A stretch of 59,589 bases of DNA from Lachnospiraceae bacterium (GTDB taxonomy: Bacteria > Bacillota > Clostridia > Lachnospirales > Lachnospiraceae). The stretch covers positions 1 to 59,589 of the forward strand of contig JAFZMO010000021.1 of the NCBI GenBank assembly GCA_017551165.1, written 5' to 3'. The first letter of the stretch is position 1; the number at the start of each line of letters is the position of its first letter. The translations under genes and the position numbers were made by a program. Under the pieces are notes generated by a model that saw nothing but the letters and a program-made list of their open reading frames with translations, had not been told where the DNA came from and searched no databases. This document shows positions 24,883 through 32,912 of this stretch, one piece after another.

Positions 24883-25431
24883 ATGGCTGCAGGAATTACA
24901 TTTGTCTGCTGTGCGTTCATTTTGGGCTTGGGCGTATTCTGCTTCTTCTCCCTGTGGGATTACAAGAGGCATTTCAGCAGCGTGCTCAAGGATGTCCGGG
25001 CGGCGCGCCGGGAAGTGAGCGAGGTGGGCCAGAACATTGATGAGGATTTTTCAATCCAGGAGAAGGTGACGATCCGGACGACGTTTGACAACGTCAAGTT
25101 GGAAAATGCGCGCACCGAGTTCGACAAGCTGTATTCGGGCTATGTGTGCTGGTCGCAGATGGTCCCGCTGTTCTCGTCGCTGGGACTTCTGGGAACGGTG
25201 CTTGGATTGATCCTGAGCAGCCAGGGCGAGATCGAGATGGACACGCTGATGTCGAGCCTCAGTCTGGCAATGTGGACGACTCTCGTCGGTTTGATCTGCA
25301 CGATCGTGTTGAAGGTTGTGGATGCGGTCGGACCGGGCAGAGTCATCAATGATATCGATGCGGCGTTTGCCCGCGTCAATGAGAAAATGAGCAAGGAGCT
25401 GTATCGCAAGGCCGGAAGCAGCGGAAACTAG
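24883..25431 (+). CDS. MotA/TolQ/ExbB-like proton channel subunit
   Basis: A 182-residue protein with three membrane segments (about 4-25, 88-108, 120-146). The second contains the family hallmark SLGLLGTVLGLIL and the third carries MWTTLVGL, matching the conserved Thr-Thr/Gly-Leu of TolQ/ExbB. A charged cytoplasmic loop separates segments 1 and 2. Such proteins form a pentameric ring around a dimer of the TolR/ExbD partner and convert proton flow into mechanical work. The ATG follows TCGGAGG. The next gene encodes a TolR-like protein with the essential membrane Asp. There is no long cytoplasmic tail as in ZorA. Confidence 0.88.
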   Translation: MAAGITFVCCAFILGLGVFCFFSLWDYKRHFSSVLKDVRAARREVSEVGQNIDEDFSIQEKVTIRTTFDNVKLENARTEFDKLYSGYVCWSQMVPLFSSLGLLGTVLGLILSSQGEIEMDTLMSSLSLAMWTTLVGLICTIVLKVVDAVGPGRVINDIDAAFARVNEKMSKELYRKAGSSGN

Positions 25432-25450
25432 GAAGAGCGAGGTGCGCAGA

Positions 25451-26080
25451 ATGAACAGAAGAAATCCTGCGACAGCGTCATCGCCGAATCCGCAGTTTGA
25501 AATGACCTCCTTCATGGATATCATTTTCATTTTCCTGTTTGTGGTCATGATCGGCTATGCCATAAAATGTGCGAATCAGAGTGACGCTGCGGAACAAGAG
25601 ATGAAGGAAGCGGACGCCAAGCTGATGGAGGCGACCAAGAAGCTGGAGGAGGCGGAGGGCATCCGCGCCGATATCCAGATCTACGAGCAGCAGATCGAGG
25701 CGCTGAAGGGCTCCGTCGTCGGACGGCGCGTGCTCGTCGTGTCGATCAGTTGCCGGTACGACTCCGGCGACGTCAATCACCCGGAGGATTGGGCGCGGCA
25801 CCTTCGCGTGCTCGGGCTCGACGGACGGATCATGCTGGAGCGCGACTTCAAGGACGGCAGCGTAAAGACAACGTTTGACAAGCTTCGCGAGGTGCTCACG
25901 GAGTACGTGGACGGCGTGAAGAAGACGGATGTCGCGGACAGCGATGACGCGGAGAAACAAGGCAGAACGGTTATCATTTTCCATATCGACAGAGAGGAAG
26001 GTGGTATCCTGACAAGTGACTATGAGGCGATCATGGGGATCATAGAGGAGCTTGAGAACGCCTATGACGATGTATATTAG
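25451..26080 (+). CDS. ExbD/TolR-like channel partner with coiled coil
   Basis: A 209-residue protein. A single membrane segment (about 18-38) begins FEMTSFMDIIFIFLFVVM. Its Asp at residue 23 is where TolR and ExbD have their proton-carrying Asp. An extracytoplasmic coiled coil (~45-80) is unusual for the family. The C-terminal half ends in a TolR-like alpha/beta fold (VIIFHIDREEGG, then a final helix). The ATG at 25451 follows GAGG; an in-frame GTG lies at 25442. It starts 19 bp after the TolQ-like gene, and its end overlaps the next gene. Confidence 0.85.
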   Translation: MNRRNPATASSPNPQFEMTSFMDIIFIFLFVVMIGYAIKCANQSDAAEQEMKEADAKLMEATKKLEEAEGIRADIQIYEQQIEALKGSVVGRRVLVVSISCRYDSGDVNHPEDWARHLRVLGLDGRIMLERDFKDGSVKTTFDKLREVLTEYVDGVKKTDVADSDDAEKQGRTVIIFHIDREEGGILTSDYEAIMGIIEELENAYDDVY

Positions 26081-26639
26081 ACTTGCGAACATTTTGGCGT
26101 TTACGCCGATGCGGGACATGATCTCGCGGGCGATGGAGAGCCGCAAGGCGTGGCTCTTCAACACCGGCGTGGGATTTGTTGTCCTGTTCGTGGGTCTGTC
26201 CTTCATATTGCCGCGGTTCATCCCGAAGAAGGTGGCGCGCAATGTGCTGTATTCGAGGCTTTCGAAGACGTCGTTAGGGCTCGGGCTGTTGCTCATCTTC
26301 CTGAGCCTTGCCTGGGGCATCGGCTTCGGGTTCGGCAAGGGGAAGGGCATCGGGATCGGCAGCGGCAGCGGCGTCGGTATTACGGAAAATAATGCGGAAC
26401 GCAAGAAGGCGGACATCGAAGGCGAGCTCGATATCACGATCACCGGCTGCACGGTGTACGTGGATGCGGTCGAGGTGCCGATCGAGGAGTTCCGCGACCA
26501 CATACAGAAGAAGGACATTGACAACGTGCTTGTCGTCCTGATCGACGACTATTCGGATTACGGAACCTACTCGCGGGTGGTTGCCATCCTGGATGATCTG
26601 TTGACGGGCGCGCAATATGAGAAGCGAAAAGGGCAGTGA
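26064..26639 (+). CDS. Second TolR-domain protein, two membrane segments
   Basis: A ~191-residue protein with two membrane segments (about 32-52 and 71-90) and then a glycine-rich repeat GKGKGIGIGSGSGVGI. It ends in a domain with the ExbD/TolR periplasmic pattern: ITITGCTVYVDAVEVPIEEF, then VLVVLIDDYSDYGTYSRVVAIL. It lacks an obvious membrane Asp at the TolR position. ATG 26064 or 26070 overlaps the end of the preceding gene, so the two are translationally coupled. It may bind the channel complex or relay force. The role is inferred from domain and operon only. Confidence 0.78.
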   Translation: MTMYIRLANILAFTPMRDMISRAMESRKAWLFNTGVGFVVLFVGLSFILPRFIPKKVARNVLYSRLSKTSLGLGLLLIFLSLAWGIGFGFGKGKGIGIGSGSGVGITENNAERKKADIEGELDITITGCTVYVDAVEVPIEEFRDHIQKKDIDNVLVVLIDDYSDYGTYSRVVAILDDLLTGAQYEKRKGQ

Positions 26640-26708
26640 GCGGAGTAGTTTGAGGCTGGTATCTTCGTAAAATTCAGATAAAACAGAACAGAAGGAGAAA
26701 AGAAGAAC

Positions 26709-27116
26709 ATGAGCAAGAAAAACCAGAACGAGCAGAACGTAGGAAAGAAGTCGAGCAAGAAGCCTCTGGTGGCGATTCTGCTGGCAGCGGTGCTGGCACT
26801 CGGCGGTTACGGCGCAAGCCAGTACCTCGACAACCAGGAGAAACCTTCCGTGCAGAAGGAAGAGGAGACGAAGAAGGAGACCGTCAACATCCGTGTCACC
26901 GGAACGTCTGTGTTCGTGAACGATCAGGAGCAGAAGCTGACGGATGGTCAGGCGTGGAAGGCGCTGCTGACGGATTTCTTCGGGAAGAAGGATCTGAGCA
27001 AGACCAACGTTGTCGTTGACTTCGATAAGGGCGATTACGACGTCGTCAAGGAGATCAAGGACGCGCTCACCGAGTTGAAGATCACCTCGACCGAGTCCAA
27101 GAGCGCGGAGAAGTGA
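26709..27116 (+). CDS. Third TolR-domain protein, single membrane anchor
   Basis: A 135-residue protein with a basic N-terminus, one membrane anchor (about residues 19-36) and a Lys/Glu spacer. It then has a compact domain reading VNIRVTGTSVFVNDQEQKL, NVVVDFDKGDYDVVKEIKDAL: again the strand-helix pattern of the TolR/ExbD periplasmic domain. It has no Asp in the membrane segment, so it is unlikely to conduct protons itself. The ATG follows AGAAGGAG. It ends 3 bp before the thioesterase start. Three distinct TolR-type domains beside one TolQ-like protein is unusual. Confidence 0.78.
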   Translation: MSKKNQNEQNVGKKSSKKPLVAILLAAVLALGGYGASQYLDNQEKPSVQKEEETKKETVNIRVTGTSVFVNDQEQKLTDGQAWKALLTDFFGKKDLSKTNVVVDFDKGDYDVVKEIKDALTELKITSTESKSAEK

Positions 27117-27119
27117 TCG

Positions 27120-27530
27120 ATGGACTACACGCACGTTGTTCAATACTATGAGACCGACAAGATGGGGATCACGCACCACTCCAACTACATCCGCTGGATG
27201 GAGGAGGCGCGGGTCGATTTCCTGTCGCAGATCGGCTGGGACTACGCCAAGCTGGAGGCAGCGGGGATCTTTTCCCCCGTGCTGAATGTTTCGTGTGACT
27301 ACAAGAAAACGACGACATTTTCCGACAAGGTGACGATCCGGGTTTCCGTGCAGGAGCTCCGGGGAGTCAAGCTCCATCTGGCGTATGAGATGAAAAATGA
27401 AGAGGGCACCGTCGTGTGCCTCGCAACCTCCTCGCACGCGTTCCTGAACACGGACGGCAAGCCGATCCGGCTGCAGCAGGAACAGCCCGGACTATTCGCC
27501 GCGCTGAGCAGTCTGATCGAGGAAAAATGA
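27120..27530 (+). CDS. YbgC-like acyl-CoA thioesterase (hot-dog fold)
   Basis: A 136-residue cytoplasmic thioesterase of the 4HBT/YbgC family. The signature YYETDKMGITHHSNYIRWME includes the catalytic Asp, and EEAR follows. It would hydrolyse acyl-CoA or acyl-ACP thioesters. It starts only 3 bp after the TolR-domain gene and lacks its own promoter, so it belongs to that operon. In E. coli, ybgC heads the tol-pal operon, so the association here is a notable parallel, although YbgC-type genes are also common elsewhere. Confidence 0.92.
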   Translation: MDYTHVVQYYETDKMGITHHSNYIRWMEEARVDFLSQIGWDYAKLEAAGIFSPVLNVSCDYKKTTTFSDKVTIRVSVQELRGVKLHLAYEMKNEEGTVVCLATSSHAFLNTDGKPIRLQQEQPGLFAALSSLIEEK

Positions 27531-27555
27531 TCGCGGAAAACTAAAGAAACAGGGA

Positions 27556-27597
27556 ACCGCCCGTCAGACCAGTTCCGGTCCGGCGGGCGGTTTTTTC
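27556..27597 (+). terminator. Terminator of the TolQ/TolR-like operon
   Basis: A GC-rich stem (ACCGCCCG with CGGGCGGT, extended inward by GACC/GGTC) is followed by six T. It lies between convergent transcription units. Confidence 0.9.
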
Positions 27598-27623
27598 GTG
27601 AACTATTGCAAGGGAGCTTTTCG

Positions 27624-29405
27624 TTATGCAATGTCCTCCAGCTGGGAGGTGTACAGGTGATAGTAGTCACCTTTCTTCGCCATCAGCTCGTCGTGCGTTC
27701 CGGCCTCCGTGATGCCGCCGTCATCAATGTACATGATGAGGTCGCAGTTGCGGATGGTCGAGAGACGGTGTGCGATCAGGAAGGACGTACGGCCCTTCAG
27801 CATGGAGTTCAAGCCCTGCTGGAGTGCGCGCTCCGTCTGCACGTCGATGCTCGAAGTCGCCTCGTCCAGGATGAGGATCGCGGGATCGGAGAGCACGGTG
27901 CGTGCGAACGAGATGAGCTGCTTCTGGCCCTGGCTTAAGAGCGAACCGCGCTCCTTGACCTCGGTGTCGTAACCGTTGGACATTCCGGTGATGAAGGAGT
28001 CGGCGCAGACGAGCTTGGCCGCCTTGCGGATCTCCTCGTCGGTGGCGTCGAGCTTGCCGTAGAGTATGTTGTCCTTGATCGTGCCGGAGAAGATGAAGCT
28101 GTCCTGCATCATGATGCCCATCTGGCTGCGCAGGGAGGAGAGCGTCACATCGGCGATGTCCTGACCGTCGATCAGCACCTGACCGGAATCGACGTTGTAG
28201 AAGCGCGAGATCAGGTTGACGATCGTACTCTTGCCGGCGCCGGTCGGGCCGACCAGCGCGACGCTCATTCCCGGTTTCACGTCGAAGGAGACGTTGTGCA
28301 GGATCTCCTTGCCGGGCTCATACGAGAAGCACACGTTGCGGAAGGAAACCGCGCCCTTGATGGGCGGCATCTCGGTCGCATCGGGCTTGTTGTCTACGGT
28401 AACGGGCTCGCCGAGCGTCTCGAAGATACGCTCGAGGTAGGCCATGTTGTTCAGGAAGTTGTTGAAAATGTTTCCCATGTTCATGATCGGCTGCCAGAAG
28501 CGGGACGAGTAGCTCGAGATCGCGACGATGGTACCGATCGTTTTGCTTCCCTGACCGAACAGGATCATACCGGAGATGAAGATCGCAGCACGGATGCAGA
28601 CGGAGATCGCGTCGATGCCGGGCCATACGAGGTTGTTGCAGCGCACGGCGTGCATCCAGGTCTTGCGGCAGTCGTCGGACAGGTCTGCGAAGATGCGGGC
28701 GTTCTCATCCTCGCGGGCGAAGATCTGCGTGATCCTCGCGCCTACGATATTTTCCTGAAGATACGCGTTCAGGTTCGAGTTCTTGTTGGACACGCGCTGC
28801 CATGCCCGGCGCTGACGGTTCTTGATCCAGAAGAGGAAGGCAGCCAGCACGGGGACACCGCACATGACGACGAGGGACATCTGCACGTCCACGATCATCA
28901 TGAAGATCACGATCAGGATCAGGTTGATCATCTCGAGGATGACGTTGATCAGACCGTTCGAGAGCATGTCCGAAACGGAGTTTACGTAGTTGACGACGCG
29001 GATCAGGATCTTGCCGTGAGGCCGGTCGTCGTAGTACTGGAACGGCAGCTTCTGCAGGTGTGCGAACAGGTCCTTGCGGATGTCGTAAATGATGCTCTGG
29101 GAAACCCGGATCATCAGGTGCGAGCGAAGCAGGCCGAGGATGATGCTGACGATGAACACGCTGACCAGGAGACCGCCCAACAGGAACAGGTATCCCTTGT
29201 CACCGGCCGGGATCGCGTCGTCGAGCGCCTTCTGCGTGAAGATCGGGGACAACAGCGCGACCGCGCCGCCGAGGGCGCTGATCAAAAGCGCGAGGATCAT
29301 TTTCGGCAAATATTTTTTGATGTAGGCGGACGCGAGCAACAGATGCCTTATGTTAAAGGGTTCGTCGAGGCGTTCGTCCTGCTTGTAAGTATTTCTTTCA
29401 GCCAT
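27624..29405 (-). CDS. ABC exporter half-transporter (TM-ATPase), second gene of pair
   Basis: A 593-residue half-transporter: six membrane segments in residues ~25-320, then an ATPase domain with Walker A GPTGAGKST, signature LSQGQKQ and Walker B AILILDEATSSID with an intact catalytic Glu. It follows its partner by 14 bp with GGGGGG as ribosome site. Together they should form a heterodimeric multidrug or peptide/lipid exporter of the BmrCD/TM287-288 type, this subunit supplying the Walker B Glu. The substrate cannot be predicted. Confidence 0.94.
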   Translation of the reverse strand: MAERNTYKQDERLDEPFNIRHLLLASAYIKKYLPKMILALLISALGGAVALLSPIFTQKALDDAIPAGDKGYLFLLGGLLVSVFIVSIILGLLRSHLMIRVSQSIIYDIRKDLFAHLQKLPFQYYDDRPHGKILIRVVNYVNSVSDMLSNGLINVILEMINLILIVIFMMIVDVQMSLVVMCGVPVLAAFLFWIKNRQRRAWQRVSNKNSNLNAYLQENIVGARITQIFAREDENARIFADLSDDCRKTWMHAVRCNNLVWPGIDAISVCIRAAIFISGMILFGQGSKTIGTIVAISSYSSRFWQPIMNMGNIFNNFLNNMAYLERIFETLGEPVTVDNKPDATEMPPIKGAVSFRNVCFSYEPGKEILHNVSFDVKPGMSVALVGPTGAGKSTIVNLISRFYNVDSGQVLIDGQDIADVTLSSLRSQMGIMMQDSFIFSGTIKDNILYGKLDATDEEIRKAAKLVCADSFITGMSNGYDTEVKERGSLLSQGQKQLISFARTVLSDPAILILDEATSSIDVQTERALQQGLNSMLKGRTSFLIAHRLSTIRNCDLIMYIDDGGITEAGTHDELMAKKGDYYHLYTSQLEDIA

Positions 29406-29419
29406 TCAACTCACCCCCC

Positions 29420-31210
29420 TTACGCGCTGATTACAGACTCGCCGAGCTGAAGCTTGACGAGTTCCGCGTAGTAACCGTCGGCTGCGACGAGCTCTCTGTG
29501 GTTGCCGGACTCGATGATCTTGCCGTCCTTTAAGACGAGGATCTTGTCGCAGAACTTGGTCGTGGAAATGCGCTGCGCGATGATGATCTTCGTGCAAGGA
29601 AAATCAAGGTTGCGCAGGCTGTGCTGGATCTGCTTCTCCGTCTCCATATCCACGGCCGACGTCGTGTCGTCGAGGATGAGGATGGAGGGCTTGATGGCGA
29701 GCGCTCTCGCGAGCGAGATGCGCTGCTTCTGGCCGCCCGAGAGGCCGACACCGCGCTCACCGACGATGGTGTCATAGCCCTCCGGCATATGGTGAATGAA
29801 GTCGGACGCCGCCGAGTAGCGGGCGTATTTTTCGACTTCCTCTGCAGTCAATGTCATGGCGCCGTACGCGATGTTGCCCTCGATCGTGTCGGAGTACAAC
29901 AGAACGTCCTGCGTCGCGAGACCGATGTTCTTGCGAAGGTCGGTCAGCTTGTAGTTCTCCACGGGAACGCCGTCCACGCGGACCGAACCGGAGTTGGGCT
30001 CGTAGAACCGAGGGATCATCTGGATCAGCGAGGTCTTGCCGCAGCCGGTCTCGCCGATGATGGCAACCGTCTCGCCGGGCTCCGCCGTGAAGGTGATATC
30101 CTTGAGGACAGGCAGCTTGCCGTCTTCATACTGGAAGCTGACGTGGTCGAACTCGACCTTGCCCTCGAAGCGCTCCGGGTGTGCGATCGCGTCGGGATGA
30201 TCGACGATCTCGGCCTCGGAGTAGTAGATTTCCATGATCTTGTCGGATGCTGCGCTGAAGCGCTGGAACTCGTTCATGATGTTGCCCATCATGCGCATCG
30301 GGTTCGCGATCGCCCAGATCAGCAGGGAGAACGCCACGTAGTCGCCCATGGAGATCTTGCCGTTGATGATGAACAGACCGCCGATCAGCAGCAGGATGAC
30401 CGGGAGCGAGTTGGCGATCAACTCGACAAACGGGAAGAAGTGCAGCCACACCTTCTGCGTCTTGATGTTGGTGTCGCGGTAGTCGCGGTTTGTCTTGTCG
30501 AAGTGCTCGATCTCGTAGTCCTCGCGGGCGAACGCCTTTACCACGCGGTTGCCGGAGATGTTTTCCTGAGCGTCCGTGTTCATGCCTGCGAGCTTCTCGC
30601 GGAGCGCCTTGTGCATCGGGCCGACCTTCTTGCGGAAGCGCCATACGATGAGGAAGATAAGCGGTGCGAGCGAGACGATGCACAGAGCGAGCGTCACGTC
30701 GATCGTAAAGAAGTAGATCGCCGCCGAGAGGAACAGCGTGATGGACTCCACGATACAGCGGATGACCCACGCGATGTTGTGTCGCACGGCGTCCAGGTCA
30801 CCGGTCACACGCGTCATCAGGTCGCCCGTGCGATAGGTGCTGTAGAACTTCATGTCCTGTCTCTGGATCTTGTTGTACAGGAAGTTGCGGATCCGGTACA
30901 GCGTCGCCTGGGACACACGCTCGTAAGCCATGCAGTCCAGATACACGATGGTGACACGGAACAGCGTCAGACCGACCATGAGGAATATCAGACGGTAGAA
31001 CGTGTCCGAGTTGTACGCAAGGCTCAGACCTTCGGATTCCACCCGCTTGAAGAGGTCGACGATCTTGCCGGAGTAGTGGGGAACGACGAGCTGCAACACG
31101 TTGTAGAGCGCCGTTCCGAACAGAGCGACGATGAACAGCGCGTGCTTGCCCTCCATGTTCTCCCAGAGCCAGCCGAGGCGCGACTTCGGATACTGATTTT
31201 TCTTCTCCAT
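29420..31210 (-). CDS. ABC exporter half-transporter with degenerate catalytic site, first gene of pair
   Basis: A 596-residue half-transporter with six N-terminal membrane segments and a C-terminal ATPase: Walker A GETGCGKTS, signature LSGGQKQRISLARALA and Walker B SILILDDTTSAVD. The catalytic Glu after Walker B is replaced by Asp, the usual degenerate site of one subunit in heterodimeric exporters. Its partner downstream keeps the Glu. GGAGG precedes the ATG. It is divergent from the diguanylate cyclase gene across a 274-bp region. Confidence 0.94.
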   Translation of the reverse strand: MEKKNQYPKSRLGWLWENMEGKHALFIVALFGTALYNVLQLVVPHYSGKIVDLFKRVESEGLSLAYNSDTFYRLIFLMVGLTLFRVTIVYLDCMAYERVSQATLYRIRNFLYNKIQRQDMKFYSTYRTGDLMTRVTGDLDAVRHNIAWVIRCIVESITLFLSAAIYFFTIDVTLALCIVSLAPLIFLIVWRFRKKVGPMHKALREKLAGMNTDAQENISGNRVVKAFAREDYEIEHFDKTNRDYRDTNIKTQKVWLHFFPFVELIANSLPVILLLIGGLFIINGKISMGDYVAFSLLIWAIANPMRMMGNIMNEFQRFSAASDKIMEIYYSEAEIVDHPDAIAHPERFEGKVEFDHVSFQYEDGKLPVLKDITFTAEPGETVAIIGETGCGKTSLIQMIPRFYEPNSGSVRVDGVPVENYKLTDLRKNIGLATQDVLLYSDTIEGNIAYGAMTLTAEEVEKYARYSAASDFIHHMPEGYDTIVGERGVGLSGGQKQRISLARALAIKPSILILDDTTSAVDMETEKQIQHSLRNLDFPCTKIIIAQRISTTKFCDKILVLKDGKIIESGNHRELVAADGYYAELVKLQLGESVISA

Positions 31211-31371
31211 AAATGCCTCCGCATATATTGCATAATACCTTCTTGCTCACAGAGTATCAAATCGCGCGGCGATACACAATGTGCATTGTTCGCGGGAGAA
31301 TGTCTGAAACTGTAAACATTTGCGACAGCGGAGGACAGGAGGAGGGCGCGTCTCATTTTTTGTACGAAAAA

Positions 31372-31401
31372 TTGTTTTCTTACGGCGTGGTGTGGTATAA
31401 T
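31372..31401 (+). promoter_or_regulatory. Promoter of the diguanylate cyclase gene
   Basis: TTGTTT (31372-31377), 18 bp, TATAAT (31396-31401). It lies in the 274-bp region divergent from the ABC exporter pair, about 84 bp before the start. Confidence 0.6.
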
Positions 31402-31484
31402 GATATAATCTATAAAAAGACTGTTGTATGAGCGTTTACATAAACCATAAAGGCCGGTCAGATTTGGGGAAGGGGTAAAGCAAC

Positions 31485-32891
31485 ATGGATTTTCAGGCAT
31501 TTGTCGACAACATCGATGCGATGACCTGCGTCATCTCGGTGGAGATGTTGGAAAACGGGCATTACGGAGACATTCGTCTTGTCGCGGGAAACAAGGCGTA
31601 TGTCGATTCGATCGAGCAGGCGTGGGACGGACCGCAGCTGATGAGCAATAAGTTCGTGCCCGGAAGCCTGTATCAGGTGTATTTTCCGCAGGACCTCAAC
31701 TTTGAGACGATCTGCTACCGCGCGGCGGTGGAAAAGATCCCGGTGCACACGTATGTGCATCCGGACCGGTTCGACTTCTGGTTCAACCTGTTCCTGCTCC
31801 CTTTGAAGCATGAGGGGAATATGTACTACTGCACGTACACGCAGGAGGTAACGCAGAAGGCGGACACGGTGAAGATGGCGAGCATATCGCAGGACACGGC
31901 GACCGAGGTACTGAACACCTGCATTAAGCTGCACGGGGCAAGGGATTTTTCGGATACGATGCACGAGGTCATCAAGGACATCCGCGCGCTGTGCGGCGCG
32001 TTCTCGTGCACGATCCTGCTGATGGATCCGGAGACGCGCACCTGTCGGGCACTTGCGGAGGACCGCGACGAACCCGATATGCGTGCTTCCGTGGATTCCC
32101 TTATCGCGCGCCACAGTGATTTCTACGATGTCGCGGAGTCTTGGGAGGACACCATCGGCGGCAGCAACTGCCTGATCGTGAAGAACGACTCCGACATGGA
32201 GTATGTGCGGCAGAAGAACCCGCGCTGGCACGAGACGCTTGTCGCCCATGGGATCACGAGCATCGTGCTCTTCCCGCTGCGCTCCGGCGAGAGCCTTCTC
32301 GGCTACATATGGGCTACCAATTTTGATACACAGAACGCGGACCGGATCAAGGAGACGCTGGAGCTGACCACATTTTTCGTCGCTTCCGCGGTGGCCAACG
32401 AGCAGCTTCTCAAGCGGTTGAAGATCATGGGTTCGGTCGACATGCTGACGGGCGTTCTTAACCGTAACGAGATGAACAATCGCATCGACCGCATCAGCAA
32501 GGGTGTCGACCGCGTGAAGAATCTCGGCATTGTGTTCGCCGACGTCAACGGACTCAAGTGCATCAACGACGACAAGGGCCACATCTCGGGCGACGAGCTC
32601 CTCAAGAATGCGGCCGGCGTGCTGATCAAGGTCTTCGGCAACATTGATATCTACCGTGCCGGCGGCGATGAGTTCATGATCATCGTGCCGAACACGACGG
32701 AGGCGAAACTCGAGGCGATGGCGGCGGAGGTCCGCGCGAGCAGCCTCGGCTTTGACCGTGCAAGCTTCGCGGTCGGATGTTGCTTCGTCAAGGATTCCAA
32801 GGATATCTTCACCGCGCTGCACGTCTCGGACGAGAGAATGTACGAGGACAAGGAAAAATATTACGATCGGCATCCGGAGCTTCGGCGGTAA
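31485..32891 (+). CDS. Diguanylate cyclase (PAS-like/GAF/GGDEF)
   Basis: A 468-residue soluble protein. Residues ~1-120 resemble a PAS-like sensor, ~140-310 a GAF-like domain (SCTILLMDPETRTC and following) and ~315-468 a GGDEF domain. The latter starts at DMLTGVLNRNEMNN and has an intact GGDEF active site at about 393-397. It should make cyclic di-GMP from two GTP. No RxxD inhibitory site is evident just upstream of the active site. The ATG follows GGGAAGGGG. It is followed 21 bp later by an HD-GYP gene, giving a paired synthesis and breakdown module. Confidence 0.92.
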   Translation: MDFQAFVDNIDAMTCVISVEMLENGHYGDIRLVAGNKAYVDSIEQAWDGPQLMSNKFVPGSLYQVYFPQDLNFETICYRAAVEKIPVHTYVHPDRFDFWFNLFLLPLKHEGNMYYCTYTQEVTQKADTVKMASISQDTATEVLNTCIKLHGARDFSDTMHEVIKDIRALCGAFSCTILLMDPETRTCRALAEDRDEPDMRASVDSLIARHSDFYDVAESWEDTIGGSNCLIVKNDSDMEYVRQKNPRWHETLVAHGITSIVLFPLRSGESLLGYIWATNFDTQNADRIKETLELTTFFVASAVANEQLLKRLKIMGSVDMLTGVLNRNEMNNRIDRISKGVDRVKNLGIVFADVNGLKCINDDKGHISGDELLKNAAGVLIKVFGNIDIYRAGGDEFMIIVPNTTEAKLEAMAAEVRASSLGFDRASFAVGCCFVKDSKDIFTALHVSDERMYEDKEKYYDRHPELRR

Positions 32892-32912
32892 TCCGGGAGG
32901 AGAAGAGATGGT

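Noticed and set aside
24883-26080. Zorya-type ZorAB defence genes
   Set aside because: The TolQ-like protein lacks the long ZorA tail, and no ZorC/ZorD or other defence gene is adjacent.
29621-31315. Very long open frame on the plus strand opposite the ABC exporter gene
   Set aside because: It is an antisense shadow of a GC-rich gene with clear ABC motifs; the translated composition is Asp/Val/Arg-rich with no domains.
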